A DNA stretch of 42,500 nt from Chrysomallon squamiferum (Eukaryota > Mollusca > Gastropoda > Neomphalida > Peltospiridae), in the NCBI GenBank assembly GCA_012295275.1, contig CM022677.1, positions 20,331,541 through 20,374,040 of the forward strand, read 5' to 3'. The position numbers were made by a program, and so were the translations under genes. Each line of letters opens with the position of its first letter. Position 1 is the first letter of the stretch. Shown piece by piece: positions 18,395-30,374 of the stretch. Below the pieces are notes generated by a model. That model did not search any database and had not been told where the DNA came from. It was given only the letters and a program-made list of their open reading frames with translations.

Positions 18395-20360
18395 TGTCAT
18401 GTTTGTATTAATCATCATTCACTTGTATTAATTATTATTTGCTTCTATTATCATATACTTGTATTATCATTCACTTGTTATGATACACTTGTATTAATTA
18501 TTATTTGCTTCTGTTATCATACCCGTGTATTATCATTTACTTATATTAATTATTTTTTACTTCTATTTTCATTCATTTGTATTATCATATATTTACATTA
18601 CTTATCATTCATTTGTATTATCATACACTTGTATTACTTATCATTCATTTGTATTATCATATACTTCTATTAATTATCATGCATATGTATTAATTATCCT
18701 TTTATAATTATGTTATCACTGACTTGTGTTATCATATACTTATACTATTTATCAGTAATCATTCACTTATACTAATAATCATTCACTTTTATTATCATTC
18801 ACTTGTGTTAATTATTAGTAATCATTCATTTATATTATCACTGAATTCTATTATGATTCAGTTATATTAATGATCATTCACTTGTATTAATTATTATTTA
18901 CTTATATTAATTATCATTCATTTCTATTATCATTCACTTGTATTATTACATCATTACATATCCATCAATGTCATATTTGTATTAATCATCATTCACTTGT
19001 ATTAATTATCATTCACTTGTATTAATTATTGTTTACTTCTATTATCATACGTTTACATTACTTATCATTCATTTGTATTTTCATACACGTGTTACTTATC
19101 ATTCATTTCTAATATCTTTCACTTATATCAGTTATCATACTTGTATTAATTATCATTCACTTGTATCAATTATCCTTTACTTCTACTATCATTCACTTGT
19201 ATTATCAATTATTTGTATTATCATACACTTATATTATCATATCCATTTATCAGTTATCATTTACTTCTATTATCATTCACTTGTATTATCATTTATTTGC
19301 TTTACCATACACTTGTATTATCATACCCATAATATTAATTATCATTTACTTCTATTATCATTCACTTATATCAATTCTTATACTTGTATTTATTATCATT
19401 CACTTGTATTATATTTTACTTGTGTTAGCATAGACTTATGTTATCATACTCGTGTACTAATTATAATTTACTTCTGTAATCATTCACTTGTATTAATGAA
19501 TTCTATTATATTTCACTTATATTACTATTTACTTATATTATCATTCATATCTATTATCATTCACTTACATCAATTATCCTTTACTTCTACTGTCCTTCTA
19601 ACAGGATTCTCTAAATGTTGATTTAGTGCATTTTGAAAATTCTCTGGAATTATTCCATTAGTGTTTCTGAATGAAATTATAATTACTTGTATTATCATAT
19701 GCTAGTATTATCATACGCATGTATTAATTATCATTTACTTCTATTATCCTTCTTTCATTCCCTTTTATTATCAATTACTTGTATTATCATACACATTTAT
19801 TATCATATCCATATATTAATTATCATTTAATTTTATTATCATTCACTTGTATTATAATTTACTTCTATTATCATTCACTCGTATTATCATTTACTTCTAT
19901 TATCATTCATTCGTATTATCATTTACTTCTATTATCATTCACTTGTAGCACACTTACATTAATTATCATTCACTTCTATTATCATTTATTTGTATTAATT
20001 ATATTTCAATTATGTTATCATTCATTTGTGTTAGATTAACTTGTGTTAATTATAATTCACTTGTATCAATCATTCACTTCTATCAATTACTATTCATTTG
20101 TATTATCATAGATTTATATTTATTATCATTCACTTGTTTCTGTAATCATTCACTTGTATCAATTATCGTTCTCTTATATCAATTATCATTCACTTGTACA
20201 GATATATTAATATCATCCATGTGTATTCATTATCAGTCACTTGAATTATCTTATATAACTTACATTAATTATTCACTTGTGCCAAATATCACTCACATGA
20301 TACAATTATCATTTGGTTACATTTATTATCATTCACTTGTATTAATTATTGTCAAGTAAT
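18395..20360. repeat. 16/20-bp satellite behind gene A
   Basis: Same ATCATTCACTTGTATT repeat as at 1-1466. An embedded block at 19595-19680 and the right boundary (GTCAAGTAATCAAAACAG) match the left copy. Overlapping open frames in two phases are repeat translations. Confidence 0.9.
19605..19621 (+). other. Candidate terminal coding exon of gene A
   Basis: Acceptor CTTCTAACAG then GA TTC TCT AAA TGT TGA, reading GFSKC-stop after EGF19. A second version at 20405 (acceptor CTTCAACAG) reads GFSRSWFSAF-stop. Low confidence, position-based. Confidence 0.25.
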
Positions 20361-21030
20361 CAAAACAGTTTTGATATTTTAGTAAATGCTTCATGCTTCA
20401 ACAGGATTTTCTAGAAGTTGGTTTAGTGCATTTTGAAAACTCTCTGGATTATTCCGTTAGTGTTTGTGAATGAAAGTATAAAGTTCATTATTTCTGTTTT
20501 GTGAGTTACATGTTAAATAGAAAGATGTCCTCCAATCAGTTTCTGCATGAGAAGCATTACTTTGATAATGTGAATACTAGACATAATGTGTGTGTGTATT
20601 TGTATGTGTGTGTTTGCATATGTTTGTGTGTGTGTGTATGTGAGTGTTTGTGTGTGTGTGTGTATATGTGTGTATGTATATGTGTTTTAGTGTATATATG
20701 TTTCTGAGGTGTGTGTGTGTGTGGATGTGTAAGTGTTCCTCCATCTCTTTATGTGTATGTCATTAGTTTTTTTCAGTGATGACTTTGTTTAATTGTTTAT
20801 TACAGAATGTTTGCTAATACACATTAACAAAAGTGTGTATATTTGTTTTACTACATCAGCTGTTCTTCAGCTCTCATTAACAACTGTGTTTATTTATTTT
20901 TATTTAGACAGAAAGACTCTTCTGTGTCTGTCATCAGAGATACAAATTAACAAGATAATTTATTTAATTTTATACAGAAACTTGTGTGTTTATGTATATA
21001 TATATGTATAATGTACACAGACACACATCT

Positions 21031-21068
<38 letters not shown>

Positions 21069-21175
21069 ATTTGTCTCATTGTAATATTATATTGCTGGAT
21101 ATTAGTCTTTCACAGATGTCAAACTTGCAGCACTAAAAATTAACTACAGCAGTTGGTAAGTTAGTATTGTTGTTA
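20361..21175. other. Spacer with GT-rich and TA repeats, no gene seen
   Basis: Matches 1467-2290. GTGT/GTAT-rich 20585-20700, acceptor-like TTATTACAG near 20805, (TA)n 21030-21064. Several apparent frames are shadows of repeats. Confidence 0.5.
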
Positions 21176-21239
21176 CAATTCTATAACAGTAATTTGGAGT
21201 TTTGTACTGACTGCTTTATTTATATTCTTAATATGATTA

Positions 21240-21308
21240 TAAATAAATAAAACAAATAAATAAATCAAACAAATAAATAAATATTGTTGCTCACCATTAA
21301 TATGATTA

Positions 21309-21339
<31 letters not shown>

Positions 21340-21390
21340 AAAAAAAACAAACAAACAAACAAACAAACAAACAAACAAATAAATAAATTG
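21240..21390. repeat. (AAAT)n / (AAAC)n microsatellite
   Basis: Homologue of 2350-2485, with an extended (AAAC)n run near 21350-21377. Confidence 0.9.
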
Positions 21391-21439
21391 TTGCTCACCA
21401 CAAATTTGACAAATGTTTTAACCCTTTTTGTGCTCTTAG

Positions 21440-22130
21440 CAAGATAGCTTGTCACACTAGAAGACTGCAGTTGTAAGAGATCTCAGCATGTTAGAATACA
21501 GCCGATGCAAGATACCTGGCAATGCTAGAAGAAAGCCATTGGCAAGATGTCATAACATGCTAGAAAACTGCCATTAATAAGATATCTCGACATTGTAGAA
21601 GTCTGCCATTGGCAAGATGTCATAACATGCTACAAGACTGCCATTAATACCATACCTTGACATGCTAGAAAACTGCTATTAATAAAATATCTTGACATGC
21701 TGCAAGATTGTTTATATGCTAGAAGTGTGCTATTAATAAGGTACCCTGACATGCTATAAGACTGCGATTAATAAGATATCTCAACATGCAAGAAGATTGC
21801 GATTAATAAGATATCTCAACATGCAAGAAGATTGCCATTAATAAGATATCTCAACATACAAGAAGACTGCGATTAATAAGATATTTCAGCATGCTAGAAG
21901 ACTGCGATTAATAAGATATCTCAACATGCAGGAAGACTGCGATTAATAAAATATTTCAGCATGCAAGAAGACTGCGATTAATAAGATATCTCAACATGCA
22001 AGAAGACTGTTATTAATAAGATATCTCAACATGCAAGAAGACTGCGATTAATAAAATATCTCAACATGTTAGAAGAATGCCATTTGCAAGATATCTCAAA
22101 AAGCTAGAAGTGTGCCATTGCAAGAAATAT
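21440..22130. repeat. 35-bp minisatellite, expanded copy
   Basis: About 19 units of AAGATATCTCAACATGCAAG plus AAGACTGCGATTAAT; the block 21760-22060 is nearly homogeneous. Confidence 0.88.
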
Positions 22131-22181
22131 ATTTATAGCGTTTATTCAGAAATATACTGATAAATTCTTCATTTGATTTGG

Positions 22182-22276
22182 AGTGTTGTAGTTGACTTGT
22201 CAACGTGGTGGTAGACCTAATTCTCAATGTAGTTGATGTACTGGATGTTCTGCAAAGTGGGGTGGAAACATGTGAG
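22182..22276 (+). pseudogene. Decayed EGF-like exon (relic 1), gene A flank
   Basis: Counterpart of 3012-3098. It has a 1-nt loss in the first part (giving an early TGA), the acceptor reads TTTGG, and the last cysteine codon is TGA. Remaining sequence shows CQRGG, NSQC and the C-x2-C type spacing, then AKWGGN. Confidence 0.7.
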
Positions 22277-22709
22277 GTAATTATTTTTTTTATCGATGCA
22301 TTATTTTCCTCTATTTGTGGCTGGTTTCAGTTTTTCATCACATTCAGTATAACCAGTTCTTTCTGGTTAATAGTTATTTTGTTTATACAGACAAGTGTGT
22401 TGAAAAATATGAAACACACGACCAGACACACTCGGACACACACAGACATTCACACGTCTTCACGACAGAAACAAATAATGACGGTTAAATTCAGGTTAGA
22501 ATACTTCTGTAATAAAACATGCTGTTCAGGCAGTACTTCCAAGTTCACTGCATTTCTGTTAGTTTTAGTTTATCTAGATGAGCACTTTAAGTTAATTATG
22601 CATGAATCAATGCATGGTGGTTGTGCATAGGTACGAAAGCAAAAATAGTATTTATATTCACTGTTCATGCATGTATAATCTAACAAAGCTCTTTGTTGTT
22701 TGGGCTTTT

Positions 22710-22961
22710 CAGAACATTGTTCTTTAAGTTGTATATATATATATATATATAGAAAATCTTTAATTTATATATATAGTAAGCAATTTATTTTATTCAGAAT
22801 ATTATTCTTTGAGTTGTCAACACACACGTATATATACATTAAAAATTATTTATTTATTTGGTTCAGGGTTTGTACTTTGCATTGTCAACATGGTGGAACA
22901 GCTGGTTCTCTGTGTGATCGACGAAATAGAAGCACTGGATGCTGGGGTGGAAACACGAATG
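22710..22961 (+). pseudogene. Decayed EGF-like exon (relic 2) with acceptor array, gene A flank
   Basis: Three acceptor plus exon-start units (CAG ending 22712, 22797 and 22866), as at 3427-3653 but interrupted by a TA microsatellite. The last unit is open throughout: VCTLHCQHGG, SLCDRRNRSTGCWGGNTNG, but it needs one extra base at the acceptor to keep phase 1 and lacks the final cysteine. Probably not used. Confidence 0.6.
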
Positions 22962-23016
22962 GTAACAAAAACATAAAACATTAAAGAAAAACTTGTTCAG
23001 CTTCAATAAAGAAACA

Positions 23017-23017
<1 letters not shown>

Positions 23018-23064
<47 letters not shown>
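23018..23064. repeat. (CA)n microsatellite
   Basis: About 22 CA units; no counterpart of this length in the upstream spacer. Confidence 0.95.
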
Positions 23065-23069
<5 letters not shown>

Positions 23070-23374
23070 TGTATCATGTTATAGGCCCAGTAAGTGCTGC
23101 CATCTGTAGAGTTTCAGTGTAACTACTAATCCTGTGGATTTTATCCAAGAGCTTTAAGCAATTAAAGGGTTAAATGTTGACTGTGGAAAAGTTACATTGA
23201 CCAGTCACAGTCTTCTCTGCAGTGCAGATGTGTGAGGTTTCAGAAACGTATGTGATTTTACACATTTATTATCACTTGATTTTGTCAGTAGCACAGTCAC
23301 CAACAACACATTGAGTCTAGTGTACTAACCGAGGACAGCCGATAGATTACCCCATTACTTGCCCACAAAAGAAT
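23065..23374. other. Less repetitive segment present only in the second spacer
   Basis: Higher-complexity sequence without a counterpart in the first spacer. No ORF, inverted termini or recognised family. Possibly an inserted element or single-copy spacer lost from the left copy. Confidence 0.4.
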
Positions 23375-24205
23375 ATTGTCTAAGTGGACAAGTAGATCAT
23401 CCCAAATGGACAAGTAAATCACCTCGACTTGTTTGAACAGACAAGTAGATCATCCATATTTGTTTGAATAGACAAATAGATCATCTGAAATACGAGTTTG
23501 AACGGACAAATAGATCATCTCAAGTATGTGTTTGAATGGACAAGTAGATCATCTCAAGTATGTGTTTGAATGGACAAGTAGATCATCTCAAGTATGTGTT
23601 TGAATGGACAGGTAGATCATCTCAAGTATGTGTTTGAATGGACAGGTAGATCATCTCAAGTATGTGTTTGAATGGACAGGTAGATCATCTCAAGTATGTG
23701 TTTGAACGGACAAGTAGATCATCTCAAGTATGTGTTTGAACGGACAGGTAGATCATCTCAAGTATGTGTTTGAACGGACAGGTAGATCATCTCAAGTATG
23801 TGTTTGAATGGACAGGTAGATCATCAAGTATGTGTTTGAATGGACAGGTAGATCATCTCAAGTACGTGTTTGAATAGACAAGTAGATCATTTCAAGTACG
23901 TGTTTGAATAGACAAGTAGATCATTTCAAGTACGTGTTTGAATAGACAAGTAGATCATTTCAAGTACGTGTTTGAATAGACAAGTATATCATCGAAAAAC
24001 TTGTTTGAATGGACAAGTAGATCATTTCAAGTGCGTGTTTGAATGCACAGGAAAATCATCTCCATCATTGTTTCAGTAGAGAAGTAGATCATGTGAACTA
24101 CTTGTTTGAAGGGACACGTAGATAACCTCAAGCATTGTTTGAAAAGACATGTAGATCATCTCGGAGTATTTACTTAATGGACAAGTAGATCGTACAAAGT
24201 ATATG
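23375..24205. repeat. 34-bp minisatellite, expanded copy
   Basis: About 22 units of GGACAAGTAGATCATCTCA plus AGTATGTGTTTGAAT, nearly identical between 23515 and 23960, degenerate at both edges. Confidence 0.9.
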
Positions 24206-24298
24206 CTCAAATGAATAAATATGTTGTCCAAAATACTTATCTGAGTTGAAAAATAGATTGCCCAAGTACCTGAATTGACAAGAAGATAATCTCAAGTA

Positions 24299-24847
24299 CA
24301 GTGGAACCTAGGGTTACGAAGTTAATTCGTTCCAGAACTCGGTTCGTAAACCGAAGCGATGTCAGACACACGAACGCCACTCTCATGTTTTGCAATTAGT
24401 TCTTTCTTAATCTCTAATTTTATACTTTCCACCAGCATTATCGCTTTCACTTTTTGTTTTACTTGGGCGCAGTATTGGATAGGATAAAATAAAATAAAAT
24501 ATATACTCACAAAAAGTAGCAACACTTTAAAAAAATGCGACTGCTCAATCTCAGTGCAAAAGCTATTGAGCTGCAACTGCATATCGAAGAAAAAAGGCCC
24601 TAATTCATGGTATATATATATATATATATTTACTATAGGGCATGCCTATAATCCTTACTTTGACACCGGTTTTGACGTAAGCATCTATTGTTATCTTTAC
24701 TAGATGTTGACGTCAAAACCGAAGTCAAAAGAAAACTTATCGTGGCGTCGTCGTAACTCGGGACATTATTCGTAAACCGAGACAAAATTACGGTTCGTAA
24801 TCCGATTTGTTCGTACTTCGAGGTGTTCGTAACCCGAGGTTCTACTG
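24299..24847 (-). mobile_element. Tigger/pogo-like non-autonomous element, complete, 549 bp
   Basis: Terminal inverted repeats CAGTGGAACCTAGGGTTACG and (inverted) CAGTAGAACCTCGGGTTACG, two mismatches, flanked by TA on both sides as expected for the Tc1/mariner-pogo superfamily. On the minus strand, about 24361-24474 encodes the start of a CENP-B/Tigger helix-turn-helix region (KKELIAKHESGVRVSDIA), then the transposase is cut off. It is an internally deleted derivative that cannot move by itself. Confidence 0.85.
24658..24731. repeat. Internal hairpin with CRE-type octamer (second copy)
   Basis: Same 30-bp arms and 13-nt loop as at 4863-4936; TGACGTCA at 24708-24715. Confidence 0.75.
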
Positions 24848-24849
24848 TA

Positions 24850-25124
24850 TTTTTCTGAGTGGACAAGATGGTCATCCAAAGTATTCGCCTAATTGTACAA
24901 ATAAGTCAAATTTGTGCAGTAGAACTTCTATATGTCATTGTTGGGTAGCACGAGAAGAAAATAATAAATAAATAAATAAATAAAATTAAAATAAATAAAC
25001 GTGGCATTAAGAATTAACAGTGTCTTAATGAGAATTATTTCCTTTAGACCATAAAGAAATCGGATATAATTTACAATTAAGAAAAGAACATTGGTTTAAA
25101 ATTTAAAATATAAATTTATTTTGT

Positions 25125-25168
<44 letters not shown>

Positions 25169-25639
25169 TAAAAACTAATAATAATAATAATAAATCAAAA
25201 TAAAAGAAAATAACCATTAATTTTTGTCTTTTATTAAATACATAATTTTCAAACTAGTTTTCATCGTCATGAAATAAAAGTAAATCAAAATTTAACATCG
25301 CGAAAGGTTATGGGGGATAGCTTAGCCGAATGTTTCCATCTCTTTAACCGTTATCTTTTTAATTTTTATATTTAATTTTTTTTTTTTTTTTTTTTTTAAT
25401 ATTTGGATATTTAAATTATTATTACTATTTTTTTTATTTATCATCTATTAAAGTAAATATGCATACGATACGAAAAATAATTTGCTGAGATAAAAATATT
25501 CGATTAATATTATTATTACTATTATTAGTTTTATAACAAAATGGCGATAATAAAAAAGTAAAATATCTGAAAATTAATTATGTCAAATTGAACTAAAATT
25601 CGTTAGAATACTATAACAATACTCGACATTATTATTTTA
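24850..25639. other. Spacer with GT and poly-T tracts
   Basis: (GT)n at 25128-25166, (AAT)n, poly-T at 25377-25397. A segment near 25250-25360 (with TAACATCGCGAAAGG) has no match in the first spacer. No gene seen. Confidence 0.5.
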
Positions 25640-25755
25640 TACAAAGAATGCTCCCAGTTTCCATAAACAAATATGGCGTCGTGTCACATGCAGACGAAAA
25701 CAAATGTGAATATGTATTCACAGTATTTTATTTAGATTAGTTTGAAAAGATGAGG
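25640..25755 (+). promoter_or_regulatory. Conserved block upstream of gene B, candidate promoter or 5' leader
   Basis: Counterpart of 5640-5765 with three differences in about 115 bp. The small frame 25673-25735 (MASCHMQTK start) is kept. Confidence 0.35.
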
Positions 25756-26137
25756 TCTATTTCACTTATGAAAATGAGTAAGAAAAATATGTATAGTTTT
25801 ATTTCTTCTTTTTTTCATTTCTAAAATTATTATTTTTGTTGTTTCTTCTTTTCTTTCATTCTTTTTTTTTTTTTTTTTTTCTCATTTTCGGCTAAAGTTT
25901 GCGTAAATTATACACGAAATACATTCTGTATCCATTCTGAGCGCGGTTATCCAAAATTATTGGTAGCTTAATTACCGGTTTATGATAAATTTCAAATTTT
26001 GTTCAATATTTTTTTTAGACACTAAATTAAATCATAAATACATATAGTATAAAAAAAAAAAAAAAAAAATAAGACCGACTTTGTGAGCATAGCATATTGG
26101 AATTTCAGAAATCTGTAATAGTAAAACATCGAACATT

Positions 26138-26172
<35 letters not shown>

Positions 26173-26740
26173 TTAGGTTCACTGTACGTTTTCCAGAACA
26201 TATAGTTAATAAATACAGACTGTTTATGTGCATGCGTGCCTGCGTACGTCGGTGTGCGTGAGATATATATCAACTGTTTTTATTTTGCCTTTTCAAATTT
26301 CTGTGTATGCAAGGTAGAAATAATATCAGTAAATTAAACTGAAAATAAATAGACACAAAATAAAGCAAAAATGAAATAAATAATGATGTGCAAAGATGAT
26401 GATGGTATTGTTGTTGTCACAACAACAGCAGAAGCAGATGAAATAATAATTACAGTAATACTAATGATGTTCTACTGCTACTTGCAACAACAACAGCACA
26501 CTAATAATAGCAATGCTAAAGATTGTCTTCTGCTACTACTACCACAATTACTACTACTATTATACTACTACTACTACTACTACTACTACTTACTAATACT
26601 ATTACTACTGTTACTAGTATTACTACTAGTATTATTATTACTATAACTACTGCTTCAACTTTTACTACTACTAAATAATAATACCAATAACAACATTAAT
26701 ATGTATTAATAAATATAAATTGTTTTATATTTTTAAACAG
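25756..26740. other. Upstream intron or spacer of gene B
   Basis: Poly-T (25863-25880), poly-A (26049-26068), (ATTT)n (26137-26175), ACT/TAC repeats (26540-26650). Ends in the acceptor ATTTTTAAACAG. No coding exon seen. Confidence 0.5.
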
Positions 26741-27760
26741 GATGACACGACAACAACATCAGGAACATTTCAGTGTGAAAGTTAACTTGTGTAAATATGT
26801 ATATATATAAACAGTATGTCCCAGAGACAAGTTGGTATGAACAGAGCAGTAATTATTTTTATTTTAACTGTATACATATACTGTCCAAAATATGTCACTG
26901 CAAGATGTCCAAAACAGTGCCACTGTACATGTTATGCTGGAACAGTTACTATTACTTGTAAAGGTGTTCAGAATATCACCAGAGATTTTTTTAATAGCAG
27001 CATTCAAAATGTAAAAACATTGATATTAAATGGGAACAAAGGGATCATTTTTCATTCGGGGTGTTTTGATACAGTAAAACAATCTGTGATAATGCTTCAG
27101 TTAAGGAACTGTGATCTGATGACTGTACCTTCAGAAGTGTTTAGTTTGAGCAGGTTAAAATCATTAGACATTTCTGACAACCCATTGAAATATCTCAACA
27201 AACAGACATTCAGAAGAGGACCCTGTTTGCAGGAGATAGATTTAAGTGGGACACAGTTTTCATTAATAGAAGGAATTTTTTATGAACAGAGGTTCTGTTT
27301 AGAAGTTATCAAACTAAACCGACGGAGACTGTTAGAAATTCCCACACAGATATTCAGGGGTTTAAAAACAGTTAAAAAACTTGTAATGAGATATGACAGA
27401 ATACAGAATGTACAGCCACATGCTTTTACTGGATTGCCACTAAAAATATAGATTTATCTCACAACAGGATATCGAGGGTTAAAGCTGGAGCATTCAGTGA
27501 TCTTGGTTTGGCTGTTTCACTTATAATGGAACATTCCTTGCTGCCACATCTCAGTTTTATTCTAGGATATGAAGGAGACAAATTTAATCAGATTGATGTG
27601 ACAGGTTCTCAAAGCATTACTTGTAACTGTGTTGTCCAGCGTGTTCTTACTGTTCTGAATCCAGGGACATTGCTAGGAGGATGTAGATCAGACTCTGGGA
27701 CAAATATTCAGTTCAGTCAATATGATCCAGTTAAATTTAAAAACATCTTTAAATGCAAGG
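26741..27760 (+). pseudogene. Gene B exon 1: signal peptide and LRR domain, frameshifted
   Basis: Coding from 26816. Signal peptide, LRRNT-like cap and most repeats are preserved, but one T is missing relative to gene A (CCACTAAAAATA against ACACTTAAAAATA, at 27440-27442), giving TAG at 27449-27451 after residue 211. The remaining repeats and the LRRCT-like cap (ITCNC, GGCRSD) are intact in the shifted frame to the donor G|GTAAGT, so the break looks recent. Gene A has 315 residues here. Confidence 0.85.
26742..26810 (+). other. Conserved upstream ORF, 22 codons (gene B)
   Basis: MTRQQHQEHFSVKVNLCKYV plus two residues, TAA; one change from gene A. Same alternative AG before the main start codon. 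Confidence 0.5.
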
Positions 27761-28369
27761 GTAAGTTTTTGCAATTCAATACATTTATTTTCTTTACTTA
27801 AGAGTCTTAATATAAAGTAAGACTAAATGTATTCTGTATTTTTTTTTTTTTTTTTTAAATTTAAAAAAATTATTTTGCTCTCCAGTTTTAAAGTGTACTT
27901 TTGCTGATATAATGTAACAGTCTAAATAAGTTTTGTATTATTATAATTATTATTTATTTATTTATTTATTTATTTATTGCTGTCCTGTCTTAATTAAAGT
28001 ATTTCCAGTGATAGAAAATGATAATCTAAATACATCCTCAATGCTGGAAAATTAAATTTATTTGTAGTTTTCACACCAGTTGTGAAAGGTGAAATGTAGC
28101 GTTAGAGTTTTGTAACAATTGTTTTTATGTTTTTAAATAATATTTTTTTTTTTATGATTGATGGTAAACTAAATAGAAATAATAACTTTGAAGATTAAAG
28201 AATTTTATTAGGCACTTCATTTATTCTATCTATAGTACTCTTTAATTATGTTTTATTTTAGATTTTTTAAAATGCACCCATTATGATATAAACTAGTGTA
28301 CATCTAATGTAATTAAAATATACTGATGATTTTAAGTTTCCTGATTCCAGTATTTATATTATCAATAAA

Positions 28370-29230
28370 GCAGTTGAAGTTAATTTTATTTAATTACATT
28401 CACTATTACATGTTAATTGACTCCAATCTTTAGTACTAATAAATTATTAGTAATACAGACTAAATATATATTTTTTGTACTTCCTTGTGAGAAATATGTT
28501 ACTTGACTTCTGTCTTTAATAATAATAAATTGTTAGTAATACAAACAGATAGTCTAAATACATTTTACTTTCTTCCACTTGAGAAATGTATGTTACTTGA
28601 CTTTAATCTCTAGTAACAATGGATTATTATTAATACAAATAGTCTCAGTATTTATGAAAAAAGAAACTGATTGAATTGATTATTATCTGTTCTTGTCTCC
28701 AGTCTGTAATACTAATACATTCTTAATAAAAAAACGATTATTCATTTTATGTAATTCCAGTCCTTAATAACAATAAATTATGAGTGAAAAAAATGAAATA
28801 ATAATCTCAGTGCAATTTACATAAATCATTTGATGGTTATGTTAGTTACTCCTGTGTTTAATTTTGACAAATTATCAGTATGTGTATACACCCTAAATTC
28901 ATTTGACATAATTCAGTGTGATTATATTACAGACTTTTGACTCCAGTTTTTACTACTAATAAATTATTATTTGAAAAATAGACTGTTCATTTTACATAAT
29001 TCAGTTGATGGTTATATATTCTTTCCAATTTTAATACTAATAAAGTATTACTGAAAAAGTAGTCAAAGTGTAATTATAGTACAGTTCTTAACTCCAATCT
29101 TTAATACTAATAAATTATTTGTAATAAATAGTGTAAGTAGATTCAGTCTTTAATACTAATGCATTATTAATAATTTCAGTCTATGTTCATTTGATATTAT
29201 GATTTACAGGTAACTTGATAACGTACTAGT
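28370..29230. repeat. Degenerate repeat with palindromic core in intron 1
   Basis: At least seven diverged units carrying TACTAATAAATTATTAGTAA-type palindromes at irregular spacing; gene A has two or three units (8250-8350). Confidence 0.65.
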
Positions 29231-29349
29231 AATACATATATATTAACAAATACATTGGTAATACTAACATAAATAGCCTGATAATAAAGTACAAATTATA
29301 TTAACACACCCAAGAAATAATTCAAGCTATTACTTACAAATTATGCTAA

Positions 29350-29780
29350 GATTGGATGTGTTAGGGTGTAGTCTGGTGGTTAGAGCTGTAACATGATCTA
29401 AAATATTTCATTACAAAAATATGTTTCAGGTTTATTAGACTGGTAATTGTGCAGTTCTGTTTCAAAATTTGAAGAGGATTATATTCCCACCACACCCACT
29501 ATTTATTACCTAATCCAGTGATGTGCAAACTTTCTGATCTTATAGGCCACAGTTCTTTAACTTCACTAGTACTACAGTCACACAAATTTCATTGTGATTA
29601 CATAAAACCTGAAAGTGTAACATATGTGATTTTGCATAATTTTCTAACAGTGAACCTCTGTGACTTAAAATGCTGCATATAAATAATGGGTGTGTTACAT
29701 GTTTTCATAAGAACTGACTTCATCCCTCTATGATTGCCATTAAAGTAAAAATAAAACAGTTATTATTTATTACTTTTATT
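29350..29780 (+). mobile_element. Possible SINE head and hAT-like end (degenerate), gene B
   Basis: Counterpart of 8650-9065, with GTAGTCTGGTGGTTAGAGC and CAGTGATGTGCAAACTTTC. Confidence 0.3.
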
Positions 29781-29981
29781 CAATAACAACTTTAGAACTA
29801 AAAATGAATATTGGATGCCTTATCAATCATAGGAAATTCTTGGTGTATGTGTGTTAATACTGAAATACAACCTTGTTATATTTCAAATGAGATGTTAAAT
29901 GTGATGAGGTGACATCCTTACCTCTAAATTATCTAACTCTTTTTAGTTACCTGTTTTGTGTGTCTGTTATTCTGTCTGCAG

Positions 29982-30080
29982 GTGAGAAGCTGTGTCACTT
30001 GAAGTGTGAACATGGAGGACAGGCAGATTCAAGATGTTCTCACTGTGTTTGTAAAGGATACTGGAAGGGACCAACATGTG
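29982..30080 (+). CDS. Gene B EGF1 exon
   Basis: 99 nt, phase 1-1, acceptor TCTGCAG, donor G|GTATGT. CHLKC, EHGG, RCSHCVC, TCG. Confidence 0.85.
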
Positions 30081-30374
30081 GTATGTGCAGATTGATTCCA
30101 TGTGTGTGTTTGTGTTTGTGATGGATATTTGACTTGTTCCAACTTGTGGTGTACATATATATATAAATCAAAATAAAATGAAAAAAAAAAAATGAAAACA
30201 AAAACAAAAAATGAAAAATTATATTACATAAACTTCAAAATTAGATTTTTGTATGATGCTAAGCAAACACAACGAAAAGTTGATGCTGTGGCTTAGAAAA
30301 CATTAGAAAACAAAACTGTAGATCCTAAAGAATAAGTTTACTGTATGTGCTAAGCAAACACTAAAGAAATTGTT

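Larger units (their letters stand above)
27761..29981. other. Gene B intron 1
   Basis: Longer than in gene A through a degenerate array (28370-29230) of roughly 100-bp units, each with ACTCCAGTCTTTAATACTAA and the palindrome CTAATAAATTATTAG or variants. Also (ATTT)n near 27950-27978 and the shared SINE/hAT-like block at 29350-29780. No exon seen. Confidence 0.6.

Noticed and set aside
18218-18673. 151-codon frame over EGF19
   Set aside because: Out-of-phase shadow of the EGF19 exon running into the satellite.
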